Below, one piece after another: positions 23,377 through 31,744 of a stretch of DNA of 39,429 nucleotides. This DNA is from JAJXWB01 sp047971685. GTDB taxonomy: Bacteria > Pseudomonadota > Alphaproteobacteria > Rhizobiales > Beijerinckiaceae. Where the stretch lies: NCBI GenBank assembly GCA_047971685.1, contig JBKDZW010000163.1, positions 1-39,429 on the forward strand. Reading direction: 5' to 3'. The first letter of the stretch is position 1. Every line of letters begins with the position of its first letter. Below the pieces are notes generated by a model. The model was not told where the DNA came from and made no database searches. It saw only the letters and a list, made by a program, of their open reading frames with translations. A program made the translations under genes and the position numbers.

Positions 23377-24699
23377 TCACCTGAAGATGCGCTGGGCTGC
23401 GCGTTCGGCGGTTTTCATCGTGGTCTTCAGGTCTTCCTGCCCGGTGCAATAGCGCGCGAACATGTCGACGACGATGAATTCGGCCATGGCGGCGGCGACC
23501 TTCGGGCTCAAGGTTCCGATGCCGGACGCAGGCAAGGTGCGCTTGGCGGCGTCGCGGAACACGGTCGTCTTGGGGTCGGCCGTCCAGACCGGATTATTGT
23601 CGTAGGCGGCCAGCGGATGGGACAGATAGCCCTGCGCGCCTTCCAGCCATGGATTGTAGTTCTGCGCTTCCAGCATGAAGGCGACGAAGGCTTTGGCCGC
23701 GTTCGGAACCTTTGTGTAATTGAAGGCGAAGATCGGGAAGGCGAGCTGCAATTCCGCCGGCTTGCCGAGCGGGCCGATCGGCATGTAGGCGTGATTCATG
23801 TCTTCGGCGATGGCCTTCTGCTTGGCGTCGCCTGCCGCGCCCGCCGTCTTGGCTGCGACATAGATGGAAATGCCGTTGAGCGTCAGGTGGAGGTCGCCGG
23901 CCAGGAACGCTTTGTTGTTGGAGGAATCGTTCCAGGACGCGCAGCCCGGAATGAACGTGTCCGACAGCGCCTTGCAATATTCGAGCGCCTTGGCGGTTTC
24001 CGGCGAGTTGATGATGATCTTGTCGTTCTTGTCGACCAGCCAGGCGTTGTGGCTCCACAAGATCCAGTGCAGCCAGGCGTTGCCGTCGCCGGAGGCGTGA
24101 CCGAGCGCAAAGCCGGCAGGCGTGTCGTTCTTCTTCATCGCCTTGCAGAGTTCGAGGAAGGCCGGCATGTCCTTGGGAATTTCCTTGAAGCCCGCCTTGT
24201 TGATCGAGGAGATGCGATAATTGATGTAGCCGCCGTTGACGGCGACGGGGATTGCGATCCATTTGCCGGCGGCCTTGCCATAAGCTTCGGTCGCGGGGAA
24301 CCAGCCGCCGTATTTCTTGCCGAGATAATCGGCGACATCCTGCATGGGCAGGCATTTGTCGGGGAAAAGCTGCGGCGTCGAATGCAGGGACCAGATGAGG
24401 TCCGGGCCGGTGCCGGTGTTGGCGGCGACAGATGCCTTGGGCTGGATGTCGTCGAAGCTCTCGTTGGAAATGTTGACCTTGACGCCGGTCGCCTTGGAGA
24501 AGGCGTCGACCATTTTCATGAATGCGTCGTCTTCGGCCTGAACGAAGCGCTTCCAGCGCAGCACGTTGAGCGAGGCGCCGGCCTCCGGCTTCCACTGGCT
24601 TTCCTGCGCCCAGGCCCTGGCGAAATCAAGCAGCGTGGCGCCGGCGACGCCTGCCGCAGCCGCGCCTTGCAAAATCGAACGTCGCGAAATCAAGGTCAT
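23377..24699 (-). CDS. Extracellular sugar-binding protein (family 1), Tat-exported
   Basis: A 440-residue periplasmic binding protein for the CUT1 transporter. The signal is twin-arginine (MTLISRRSILQGAAAAGVAG), then ASLNVLRWKRFVQAEDDAFMKM and GVKVNISNESFDDIQPK. Later regions (TGPDLIWSLHSTPQLFPDK; WIAIPVAVNGGYINYR) match family 1 proteins for polyols and sugars. ATG 24699 is preceded by GGGAGAG. Sugar unknown; the surrounding sugar-acid genes suggest a pentose, polyol or aldonate. Confidence 0.93.
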   Translation of the reverse strand: MTLISRRSILQGAAAAGVAGATLLDFARAWAQESQWKPEAGASLNVLRWKRFVQAEDDAFMKMVDAFSKATGVKVNISNESFDDIQPKASVAANTGTGPDLIWSLHSTPQLFPDKCLPMQDVADYLGKKYGGWFPATEAYGKAAGKWIAIPVAVNGGYINYRISSINKAGFKEIPKDMPAFLELCKAMKKNDTPAGFALGHASGDGNAWLHWILWSHNAWLVDKNDKIIINSPETAKALEYCKALSDTFIPGCASWNDSSNNKAFLAGDLHLTLNGISIYVAAKTAGAAGDAKQKAIAEDMNHAYMPIGPLGKPAELQLAFPIFAFNYTKVPNAAKAFVAFMLEAQNYNPWLEGAQGYLSHPLAAYDNNPVWTADPKTTVFRDAAKRTLPASGIGTLSPKVAAAMAEFIVVDMFARYCTGQEDLKTTMKTAERAAQRIFR

Positions 24700-24743
24700 G
24701 TTTTCTCTCCCTCGGTTTTTTTGCTCGGGTTTCCTGTCAAACC

Positions 24744-24777
24744 TGCCTTGCGCGCCGATTGCCTTGCGCGCCTCGAT
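24744..24777. repeat. 16-18 bp tandem duplication
   Basis: TGCCTTGCGCGCCGAT (24744-24759) is followed by TGCCTTGCGCGCCTCGAT (24760-24777). The pair sits between the ATPase stop and the binding protein start on the minus strand. Confidence 0.75.
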
Positions 24778-24791
24778 TATCGTGGCGCCTG

Positions 24792-25862
<1,071 letters not shown>

Positions 25863-25872
25863 CTATTTCCTC

Positions 25873-25960
25873 CCCGGCGTTTTGACGCGCCTTGCCCGGC
25901 GTTTTCACGCGCCTTGCCTGGCGTCTTCGTGCGTCTTGCCCGGCGTCTTCGTGCGCCTGT
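25873..25960. repeat. 22-bp tandem repeat, four copies, directly upstream of the ATPase ribosome site
   Basis: Four 22-base units (25873-25894, 25895-25916, 25917-25938, 25939-25960), each starting CCCGGCGTTTT or a variant (CCTGGCGTCTT), differ at a few positions. Copies 1 and 2 differ by one base. The array begins within the GGGGAGG ribosome site of the minus-strand ATPase gene. Confidence 0.95.
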
Positions 25961-26122
25961 CAATCGGGGTTCGTTCGGCTTGTTGCCGTCGCCTGTCCCC
26001 TGCCGCATGATGCAGCCGGCGCAGTAAAATGCAAGCATGCAAATCTGCAATTATGGAAACGCCCGGCAATTGAAATGCGACGAGCGGGCCAGGCGCTCAA
26101 ATCCGGAGGGGCGGAACGCGAC

Positions 26123-27100
26123 GTGTCCAGATTTGAATCGATCATGTTCGCCCCGATGCCGCTGCTGGTGGTCGATGGCGTTTCCGCCGTTTCGCAATTG
26201 CACAAATTGTGGGAGGCGCCGGACCGCGCCGGGGCGCTCGCCGAAATCGCCCCGCGCGTTCGCGCGATCGTCACGGGCGGCGGCCATGCCAGGCTCGACA
26301 GCGCAATCATGGAGCAATTTCCCCGGCTTGAGATCGTCGTATCCTTCGGCGTCGGCTACGATCATGTGGACGCTGCATGGGCGGGCAAGAAGGGGATCGT
26401 CGTCACCAACACGCCCGATGTTCTCAACGACGAGGTTGCAGACACCGCAATCGGCCTCATGCTGTGCGCGGTCAGGCAATTGCCGCAGGCCGACCGCTAT
26501 GTGCGCGAGGGGCGCTGGTCCAAGGCGCCGTTTCCGCTTACGGCGTCGCTGCGCGGCCGCACGCTCGGCGTTCTCGGGCTCGGACGGATCGGGCGCACGA
26601 TTGCGGAGCGTGCGGCCGCGTTCGGGCTGAAGGTCGTCTATCACGGGCGCCGTCCGCAGGCCGATGCGCCCTATGCGTATTTTCCGACGCTGACCGGGAT
26701 GGCGGAGGCCTGCGACATTCTGGTGGCGATTACGCCAGGCGGTCCCGACACGCGCCATATCGTCAATGCGCAAGTGCTCGAGGCGCTCGGCCCCAACGGC
26801 GTCTTCATCAATGTCGCGCGCGGATCGGTGTGCGATCAGGAGGCGCTTGTCGCGGCGCTGCGGGACCGGAAGATTCTGACCGCTGGTCTCGACGTTTACG
26901 CTGATGAGCCGAATGTGCCTGCCGAACTCGTCGAAATGGAGCATGTGGTCTTGCTCCCGCATGTCGGATCGGGCACGAAATACACACGCGATGCGATGGG
27001 GCGACTCGTCGTCGACAACCTGGGGTCTTTCATCGGCGGTCGCGGGCCGTTGACGCCCGTGGCCGAAACGCCCTGGCCGGCCACGCGCAAACCATCCTGA
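26123..27100 (+). CDS. D-2-hydroxyacid dehydrogenase (glyoxylate/hydroxypyruvate reductase-like)
   Basis: A 325-residue NAD(P)-dependent enzyme reducing 2-oxoacids. The nucleotide-binding motif is LGVLGLGRIGRTIAERAAAFG; the catalytic Arg-Glu-His set is seen in FINVARGSVCDQEALV (Arg), LDVYADEPNVP (Glu) and VVLLPHVGSGT (His). FGVGYDHVDAAWAGKKGIVVTNTPDVL is the family signature region. GTG 26123 is the favoured start; ATG 26144 and ATG 26073 are in frame alternatives. It is divergent from the sugar transporter and would fit a sugar-acid pathway ending in glyoxylate or hydroxypyruvate. Confidence 0.92.
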   Translation: MSRFESIMFAPMPLLVVDGVSAVSQLHKLWEAPDRAGALAEIAPRVRAIVTGGGHARLDSAIMEQFPRLEIVVSFGVGYDHVDAAWAGKKGIVVTNTPDVLNDEVADTAIGLMLCAVRQLPQADRYVREGRWSKAPFPLTASLRGRTLGVLGLGRIGRTIAERAAAFGLKVVYHGRRPQADAPYAYFPTLTGMAEACDILVAITPGGPDTRHIVNAQVLEALGPNGVFINVARGSVCDQEALVAALRDRKILTAGLDVYADEPNVPAELVEMEHVVLLPHVGSGTKYTRDAMGRLVVDNLGSFIGGRGPLTPVAETPWPATRKPS

Positions 27101-27125
27101 GGATGGAAGGAGGGAGAAGGTCAAT

Positions 27126-27896
27126 ATGAAGCGCCTGTCCGATTTTCAGGGGGGTTGTGCGGTCTTTCGGGCGATTGCGCCTGCCGCTGTTTTTGCAACT
27201 GCTTTTGCTGCGGCTCTTGCGACGACGCCTGCACGCGCGCTCGATGTCAAAAGCGAGAAGGCCGCGATAGGCGTGTGGCGGCTCAACCAGGGTGCGGATC
27301 GCGTCTGCATTATCCGTCTGCTCGGCGAAGAAAAGGGACGGATCCACCTCGTCGGGATGCCGTCGAGCTGCCGGCTGGCCATGCCGGCGCTCTCCAATGT
27401 GATCGGCTGGAAACTGGCTTCGCCCGGCCATATCGATTTCCTCGACCGGGACGGCGGCGCGGTTCTGTCTTTCGTCGCCGGGGACGGCGGGCTCGACGCA
27501 AAGGGGCCCAATGGCGAGTCTTTCGTACTGGCGGCTGTAAATGTCGCCGACAAGGGGCGGGGGCCTCAGGCGCGGGAAGGGCGGAGCGCGGCTTCGTCCG
27601 CCGGCCCGAGCGTATCGGCGCGCGAATTGCCCGGCCGTTATTCCGTGCTGCGCGACATCGACAAGGATACCGGCTGCATGCTGACCTTGCACGCCGGCGG
27701 CAAGGCGCAATTGGGGCCGGCCTGTCGCGACAATGGGATCGTGGTGTTCGATCCGGTCGGCTGGTCCTATGCAGGCGGCAAACTCGTGCTGCGCGCGCGA
27801 AAAGGCCATCACGTCAGTTTTGAATATACCTCCGACGAATCCTGGCAGAAGGATTCGCGCGAAGGCGGCAGGAAACTCGGCTTCCGCAAGATGTAA
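27126..27896 (+). CDS. Secreted AprI/Inh-type metalloprotease inhibitor, two domains
   Basis: A 256-residue exported protein with a signal peptide ending ALATTPARA. Two similar beta-barrel domains follow, each with a cysteine pair: GVWRLNQGADRVCIIRLLGE...PSSCRLAMPAL...GWKL, and PGRYSVLRDIDKDTGCMLTLHAGG...GPACRDNGIVVFDPVGWSY. The pattern fits the Inh/Omp19 family, whose single-domain members (about 100 mature residues) block serralysin-type proteases. A duplicated form is unusual. No protease gene lies nearby. ATG 27126 has GGAGGGAGAAGG upstream; possibly co-transcribed with the hydroxyacid dehydrogenase 25 bases before it. Confidence 0.8.
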   Translation: MKRLSDFQGGCAVFRAIAPAAVFATAFAAALATTPARALDVKSEKAAIGVWRLNQGADRVCIIRLLGEEKGRIHLVGMPSSCRLAMPALSNVIGWKLASPGHIDFLDRDGGAVLSFVAGDGGLDAKGPNGESFVLAAVNVADKGRGPQAREGRSAASSAGPSVSARELPGRYSVLRDIDKDTGCMLTLHAGGKAQLGPACRDNGIVVFDPVGWSYAGGKLVLRARKGHHVSFEYTSDESWQKDSREGGRKLGFRKM

Positions 27897-27938
27897 AACG
27901 GGGCGGCTTGCGCGCGCGCCGCAAGCCGGAGCCGGGGC

Positions 27939-28937
27939 TCAGCCCTGAGCGGTCTTTCTGTCGAGTTCGTCGGCTATATGCGCGCGAACAATCTCCTCGA
28001 ACGAGCTTTCCGCGGCAAAGCCAAGTTCGCGCGCGCGCCGCGCCTCGAAGCGTTCGGGCCAACCGGAGACGATGCGCGCGATGGCCTCGTCCGGCCGGCG
28101 TTCGATCAGGGCGACGGCGGTTGCGCCGGCGACCTTGCGCAGAGCCTCGATCTGTTCGCCGACGGTCACGCAGACGCCGGGCATGGAAAGATTGCGGCGC
28201 GGCCCGATCTTTTCGCCGTCGAGTGTTGCCGCATGCAGCAGAAAGCCGACGGCTGCGCGCGGCGTGGCATGTGTATGGCGCACGGTTTCTGGCACAGGCA
28301 GGATCGCTTTCTGGCCGGCGAGCGGCTCGCGGATGATATTGGAAAAAAAGCCGGAGGCCGCCGCATTGGGCCGGCCCGGCCGCACGCAGATTGTTGGAAA
28401 GCGCAGGCCCACGCCATCGAAAAAGCCCTTGCGGGTGAAGTCGGCGAGCAATAATTCGCCGGCCGCCTTCTGCGCGCCGTAGCTGGTCAGCGGCGTCAGG
28501 TGGAATTCGTCGGGGATGCTCTCGGGAAAGGGCGCCCCGAAGACGGCGATGGACGAGGAAAACAGCACACGCGGCCTGTACTGGCCGCCGGACACGATGT
28601 TTTCCGTGCGAATGGCGTCGAACAGATGGCGCGTGCCGTCGAGATTGACCGCGTAGCCCTTGTCGAAATCCATCTCCGCCTCGCCCGAGACGATGGCCGC
28701 CAGATGGACGACCAGATCGGGACGGTCGGCGATCAGGCGCGGCGCGAGATTGCGGTCGGAAATATCGCCGGCCTCGCTGTATACGGCGAAGGCCGCGCCG
28801 GGCAGATCGCCGGCTGCGATCACGTCCATCATGTGCAGGGCCGAAATCTTGCGGCCGGCGATCGCGCCGTCGGCGGCGAGCCGCTGGCAGAATTTGCGGC
28901 CGATCATGCCGGCCGCGCCGGTGACGAGCACTTTCAT
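27939..28937 (-). CDS. denD: NAD-dependent epimerase/dehydratase, D-erythronate dehydrogenase-like
   Basis: A 332-residue extended SDR. It has GAAGMIG at residues 7-13, HLAAIVSGEAEMDFDKGYAVN, the serine region VLFSSSIAVFGAP and Tyr-Lys in SYGAQKAAGE. The sequence style (SIAVFG, LRFPTICVRPGRPNAAASGFFSNIIREPL) is that of DenD, which oxidises D-erythronate at C2 to 2-oxo-tetronate. ATG 28937 has GGAGG; an upstream in-frame extension is not credible. The DenD match is good by eye but the exact sugar acid is uncertain. Regulation: palindromic sites lie 32-87 bases upstream. Confidence 0.85.
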   Translation of the reverse strand: MKVLVTGAAGMIGRKFCQRLAADGAIAGRKISALHMMDVIAAGDLPGAAFAVYSEAGDISDRNLAPRLIADRPDLVVHLAAIVSGEAEMDFDKGYAVNLDGTRHLFDAIRTENIVSGGQYRPRVLFSSSIAVFGAPFPESIPDEFHLTPLTSYGAQKAAGELLLADFTRKGFFDGVGLRFPTICVRPGRPNAAASGFFSNIIREPLAGQKAILPVPETVRHTHATPRAAVGFLLHAATLDGEKIGPRRNLSMPGVCVTVGEQIEALRKVAGATAVALIERRPDEAIARIVSGWPERFEARRARELGFAAESSFEEIVRAHIADELDRKTAQG

Positions 28938-28968
28938 GGATAACCTCCAATTTTCAAAGACATGTTGT

Positions 28969-29024
28969 AATTGCGCAACGAAATGTTTTTGCAGCGCACA
29001 AAATTCTGTATTTGTTGCGCAATT
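28969..29024. promoter_or_regulatory. Paired palindromic operators upstream of denD
   Basis: AATTGCGCAAC (28969-28979) and its exact inverse GTTGCGCAATT (29014-29024) each contain the 8-base palindrome TTGCGCAA. Their centres are 44 bp apart, about four helical turns. A degenerate version, TTGCAGCGCACAA, lies between them. The region is AT-rich and lies between the divergent denD and rlpA-like genes, so a repressor could bind here and form a small loop. No regulator gene is in the window. Confidence 0.6.
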
Positions 29025-29160
29025 TCTGGATGGGCGACGCGCTTCCGGCGGGCGGCGGGGCCATCGGGGCGAAATCGGGCGGCCGCTGCCCCATTCTGCC
29101 CGCATCCGCCCTGCACCACGCGCGCTGGGTCCGGCCTCCCCGACTTAAAAGGAGAAAAAG

Positions 29161-29511
29161 TTGAAGAAGACCATGATTGCGCTTGGCGCGTCCATGTTTG
29201 GAATGACCCTGCTCGCCAGTGGCGCAGCGGAAGCCGGCTGGACCGGAAAGGCCTCTTATTATGGCGGCTCCGGCCGCACGGCCAGCGGCGGCCGGGTCGG
29301 CCATCTGACGGCGGCCCATCGCAGCCTGCCTTTCGGCTCCAAGATTCGCGTCACCAATCTGCGCAACCGGCGCTCGGTCGTCGTGACGGTCAACGATCGC
29401 GGGCCCTTCGTTCGCGGCCGGATTGTCGATGTGTCGACTGGCGCTGCCGGCGTACTCGGCATGAAGGGCTCGGGCGTCGTGCCGGTGCGCGTGGAGCTGG
29501 TGTCGCGCTGA
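29161..29511 (+). CDS. RlpA-like double-psi beta-barrel protein, secreted
   Basis: A 116-residue exported protein with signal MKKTMIALGASMFGMTLLASGAAEA followed by a single RlpA/DPBB domain: GKASYYGGSGRTASGGRVGHLTAAHRSLPFGSKIRVTNLRN and VTVNDRGPFVRGRIVDVS. RlpA proteins are septal or cell-wall lytic transglycosylases; this short form lacks a SPOR domain and a lipobox. TTG 29161 is favoured because GGAG lies six bases upstream; ATG 29173 is the alternative. Confidence 0.9.
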   Translation: MKKTMIALGASMFGMTLLASGAAEAGWTGKASYYGGSGRTASGGRVGHLTAAHRSLPFGSKIRVTNLRNRRSVVVTVNDRGPFVRGRIVDVSTGAAGVLGMKGSGVVPVRVELVSR

Positions 29512-29579
29512 CGGGCGGCGCGACGGACCGGCGCGACTGCGCGATGTGTTTGGCATGAGAGCCCCCACGGCCTTGCGTC

Positions 29580-30326
29580 TCAGATCGTCATTCCCCCGTC
29601 CACCATATACATCTGCCCTGTCGTGAAGGCGGCTTCGTCGGAGGCGAGATAGGTTGCGATTGCGGCTATCTCCTGCGCCGTTCCAAGGCGTCCCATCGGC
29701 TGGCGCGCGACAAAGGATTCTCGCGCGGCCTGCTCCGTTATTCCGTTGGCTGCGGCGAGCGCCTTGATGCGTTCGTCGAGCGAGGGGCTCTGCACCGTGC
29801 CCGGGCCGATCGCGTTGCAGCGGATATTCTTGCCGATGTAATCGGCGGCGACCGCCTTGGTGAGGCCGATGACGGCGGCCTTCGATGCGCCATAGACGTA
29901 ACGGTTGGGCAGGCCGCGCACGGAAGATGCGATCGAGGAAATATTGACGATGGAGCCGCCGCCGCGCGCGATCATGCCGGGCAGGAAAGCGCGGATCGTG
30001 CGGTGCATCGACTTCACGTTGAGGTCGAAAGAAAAATCCCAGTCCTCGTCGCTGGTGGTCAATGCCGCGCCGTGATGCACGAAGCCTGCGCAATTGAAGA
30101 GAATGTCGATGCCGCCGATCTCCCTGGCCATGGCATCGACCGCCTCGGTGGAGAGCACGTCGAGCTTGCGGCAGTCCGCGCCCTTGAGGACGCCGAGGGC
30201 TGCCGCATCGAGATCGGTTGCGATCACATGCGCGCCTTCGTCCAGAAAGGCCTGCGCCGTCGCCTGACCGATGCCGGCGCCCGCCGCCGTGCAAAATGCG
30301 ATCTTGCCTTTCAACCTGCCGGCCAT
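29580..30326 (-). CDS. SDR-family oxidoreductase, 2-keto-3-deoxy-sugar-acid dehydrogenase-like
   Basis: A 248-residue classical SDR: KIAFCTAAGAGIGQATAQAF holds the nucleotide motif (TAAGAGIG), NCAGFVHHG, catalytic serine in SIVNISSIASSV, and YGASKAAVIGLTKAVAADYIGKNIRCNAI. The opening resembles BDH2/2-keto-3-deoxy-L-fuconate 4-dehydrogenase enzymes. With the xylonate dehydratase and the DenD-like enzyme it suits a sugar-acid route. ATG 30326 has GGGAGGAG. It lies 10 bases after the GNAT gene end on the same strand, so these genes are likely one transcript. Confidence 0.92.
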   Translation of the reverse strand: MAGRLKGKIAFCTAAGAGIGQATAQAFLDEGAHVIATDLDAAALGVLKGADCRKLDVLSTEAVDAMAREIGGIDILFNCAGFVHHGAALTTSDEDWDFSFDLNVKSMHRTIRAFLPGMIARGGGSIVNISSIASSVRGLPNRYVYGASKAAVIGLTKAVAADYIGKNIRCNAIGPGTVQSPSLDERIKALAAANGITEQAARESFVARQPMGRLGTAQEIAAIATYLASDEAAFTTGQMYMVDGGMTI

Positions 30327-30336
30327 TTTCTCCTCC

Positions 30337-30861
30337 CTAATCCAGTTTCTTGATCATGTTGACCATGGTGCGGTCGGCCAGGGTCTCGCGCGATTCTTCT
30401 TCAAAGCCGTGGCGCGCATACCATTCTATGTTGGAGAGATAGACGCTGGCCGTATAGAGGCGGATGACCGGGCGCCCTTCTTGCCGTGCGCGTTTCTCGG
30501 CGAAAGCCAGAAGCGCGCGCCCGAGGCCGGCGCCGCGCGTGCGGGGATGGGTCGCCACCGACCAGATGAGCATGTCGCCGGTATCCGGCCGAAGTTCGGC
30601 ATCGTCATGCGGAGCCTGCGCAGGCTGGAGGGCTCGGGAGCGCCCAGCCCGATGGCCGGGACGAAATTCAAGGATCAGCGCGCCTGCGGGATCGTCCGGC
30701 GCGCCCGCGAGCCAGACTTCTTTCTCGCACAAAATCCGCGCGTAATCGGCCTGCAAGGGAATTGGCGTCGCGCCAAGAATTCTGGCGTTGCCGGCATAGG
30801 CGGCGCTTTGCAGGGCGTGCAGCGCGGCGAAATCCTTTTCCGTGGCGCGCGAAAAATTCAT
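30337..30861 (-). CDS. GNAT-family N-acetyltransferase
   Basis: A 174-residue acetyltransferase beginning MNFSRATEKDFAALHALQSAAY, with the acetyl-CoA loop WSVATHPRTRGAGLGRALLAFAEKRA and the C-terminal IRLYTASVYLSNIEWYARHGFEEE. ATG 30861 overlaps the stop of the upstream GNAT gene by one base (TGATG), so the two acetyltransferases are translated together. Substrate unknown. Confidence 0.9.
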   Translation of the reverse strand: MNFSRATEKDFAALHALQSAAYAGNARILGATPIPLQADYARILCEKEVWLAGAPDDPAGALILEFRPGHRAGRSRALQPAQAPHDDAELRPDTGDMLIWSVATHPRTRGAGLGRALLAFAEKRARQEGRPVIRLYTASVYLSNIEWYARHGFEEESRETLADRTMVNMIKKLD

Positions 30862-31601
30862 CACACGCCGCCTGCGCCCATGAGTTCGCCGAGCCTTGCG
30901 CGCTGACGGCCCTGCGCGTCGAAATTTCCAGGCGAAAGCCAGGTCTCGAAGATCGCGCGGCGGGCAGGCCATTCCGTGTCGATCATGGAATACCAGACGG
31001 TGTCGCGGCTGGCGCCTTTCACGATCATGTGCTGGCGAAACAGGCCCTCGTAGGAAAAGCCGAGCCGGAGCGCGGCGCGTCTTGAGGGCGTGTTGAGATC
31101 GTCGCATTTCCACTCGAAGCGGCGATAGCCGAGGTCTTCAAAAATGTAGCGCGCCAGCAGATAGATCGCCTCCGTCGAGCCCGTCGTGCGCTGAAGCGGC
31201 GTTCCGAATGTGACGCCACCGATCTCGATTACGCGATGGGCGGGCTCGATGCGCATGAGGGTCAGCGCGCCGGCCGCGCGGCCGGATTTGCCGATGACCG
31301 CCCATGCCATGGGATCGGCGGATTGCGCGGCTTTTTCGCACCAGGTCTCGAAGCTCGCGAAATCCGGATAGGGGCCGGTGAAGAGATAGCGCCAGATGTC
31401 TTCGCGGTCTTCGCCATGGGTTGCGGCGTAGAGGTTGCGGGCATGCGCTGCTGCGAGCGGTTCGAGACGGATATAGTCGCCGTCGAACGTGCGGCGCTCT
31501 GGGCGTTGCGCGGGTATTGCGCCAAGAGGCGCTCCTGTGTGCGCAAGAGGCGCTCCTGTGTGCGCAAGAGGCGCGTCTGCGGACGGTGGTGTGGGGTTCA
31601 T
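30861..31601 (-). CDS. GNAT-family acetyltransferase, RimJ/RimL type, with repeat-encoded N-terminus
   Basis: A 246-residue acetyltransferase of the RimJ/RimL-like group: RRTFDGDYIRLEPLAAAHARNLY, AWAVIGKSGRAAGALTLMRIEPAHRVIEIGGVTF and YRRFEWKCDDLNTPSRRAALRLGFSYEGLFRQHMIVKG. The first 30 or so residues precede the fold and contain APLAHTG repeats made by a 21-bp tandem array. ATG 31601 follows GGGGAGGCGAACAAG. It is the first gene of the GNAT-GNAT-SDR run. Confidence 0.92.
   Translation of the reverse strand: MNPTPPSADAPLAHTGAPLAHTGAPLGAIPAQRPERRTFDGDYIRLEPLAAAHARNLYAATHGEDREDIWRYLFTGPYPDFASFETWCEKAAQSADPMAWAVIGKSGRAAGALTLMRIEPAHRVIEIGGVTFGTPLQRTTGSTEAIYLLARYIFEDLGYRRFEWKCDDLNTPSRRAALRLGFSYEGLFRQHMIVKGASRDTVWYSMIDTEWPARRAIFETWLSPGNFDAQGRQRARLGELMGAGGV
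31519..31582 (-). repeat. 21-bp coding tandem repeat at the GNAT N-terminus
   Basis: Three copies (31519-31540 with one extra base at the outer edge, 31541-31561, 31562-31582) built on GCGCAAGAGGCGCTCCTG. On the minus strand they encode APLAHTG, APLAHTG and a final APLG. The reading frame is maintained through the complete copies. Confidence 0.93.
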
Positions 31602-31617
31602 CTTGTTCGCCTCCCCG

Positions 31618-31649
31618 GCATTGCGAGAAGCGAAGCGACGAAGCAATCC
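31618..31649. repeat. Dispersed palindromic element (ATTGC...GCAAT)
   Basis: GCATTGCGAGAAGCGAAG followed by CGACGAAGCAATCC matches, from memory, a short interspersed element very common in intergenic DNA of many proteobacteria. It lies just upstream of the RimJ/L-type gene. Confidence 0.65.
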
Positions 31650-31670
31650 CTCCTCTCGATCTGGCCTGGC

Positions 31671-31700
31671 TGGATCGTCTGGCTGCTGGATCGTCTGGCT
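31671..31700. repeat. 16-bp tandem duplication
   Basis: TGGATCGTCTGGCTGC (31671-31686) is followed by TGGATCGTCTGGCT (31687-31700). It is adjacent to the dispersed element at 31618-31649, between the GNAT and xylonate dehydratase genes. Confidence 0.85.
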
Positions 31701-31744
31701 TTACTCCCGATGACGGCCGTCGTGATTACAATTGCGCCGAACGC

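Noticed and set aside
21711..23384. A 557-codon plus-strand frame over the two permease genes
   Set aside because: Its sequence is charged and repetitive (His/Arg/Asp/Gly), the complement of membrane-protein codons, so it is a shadow.
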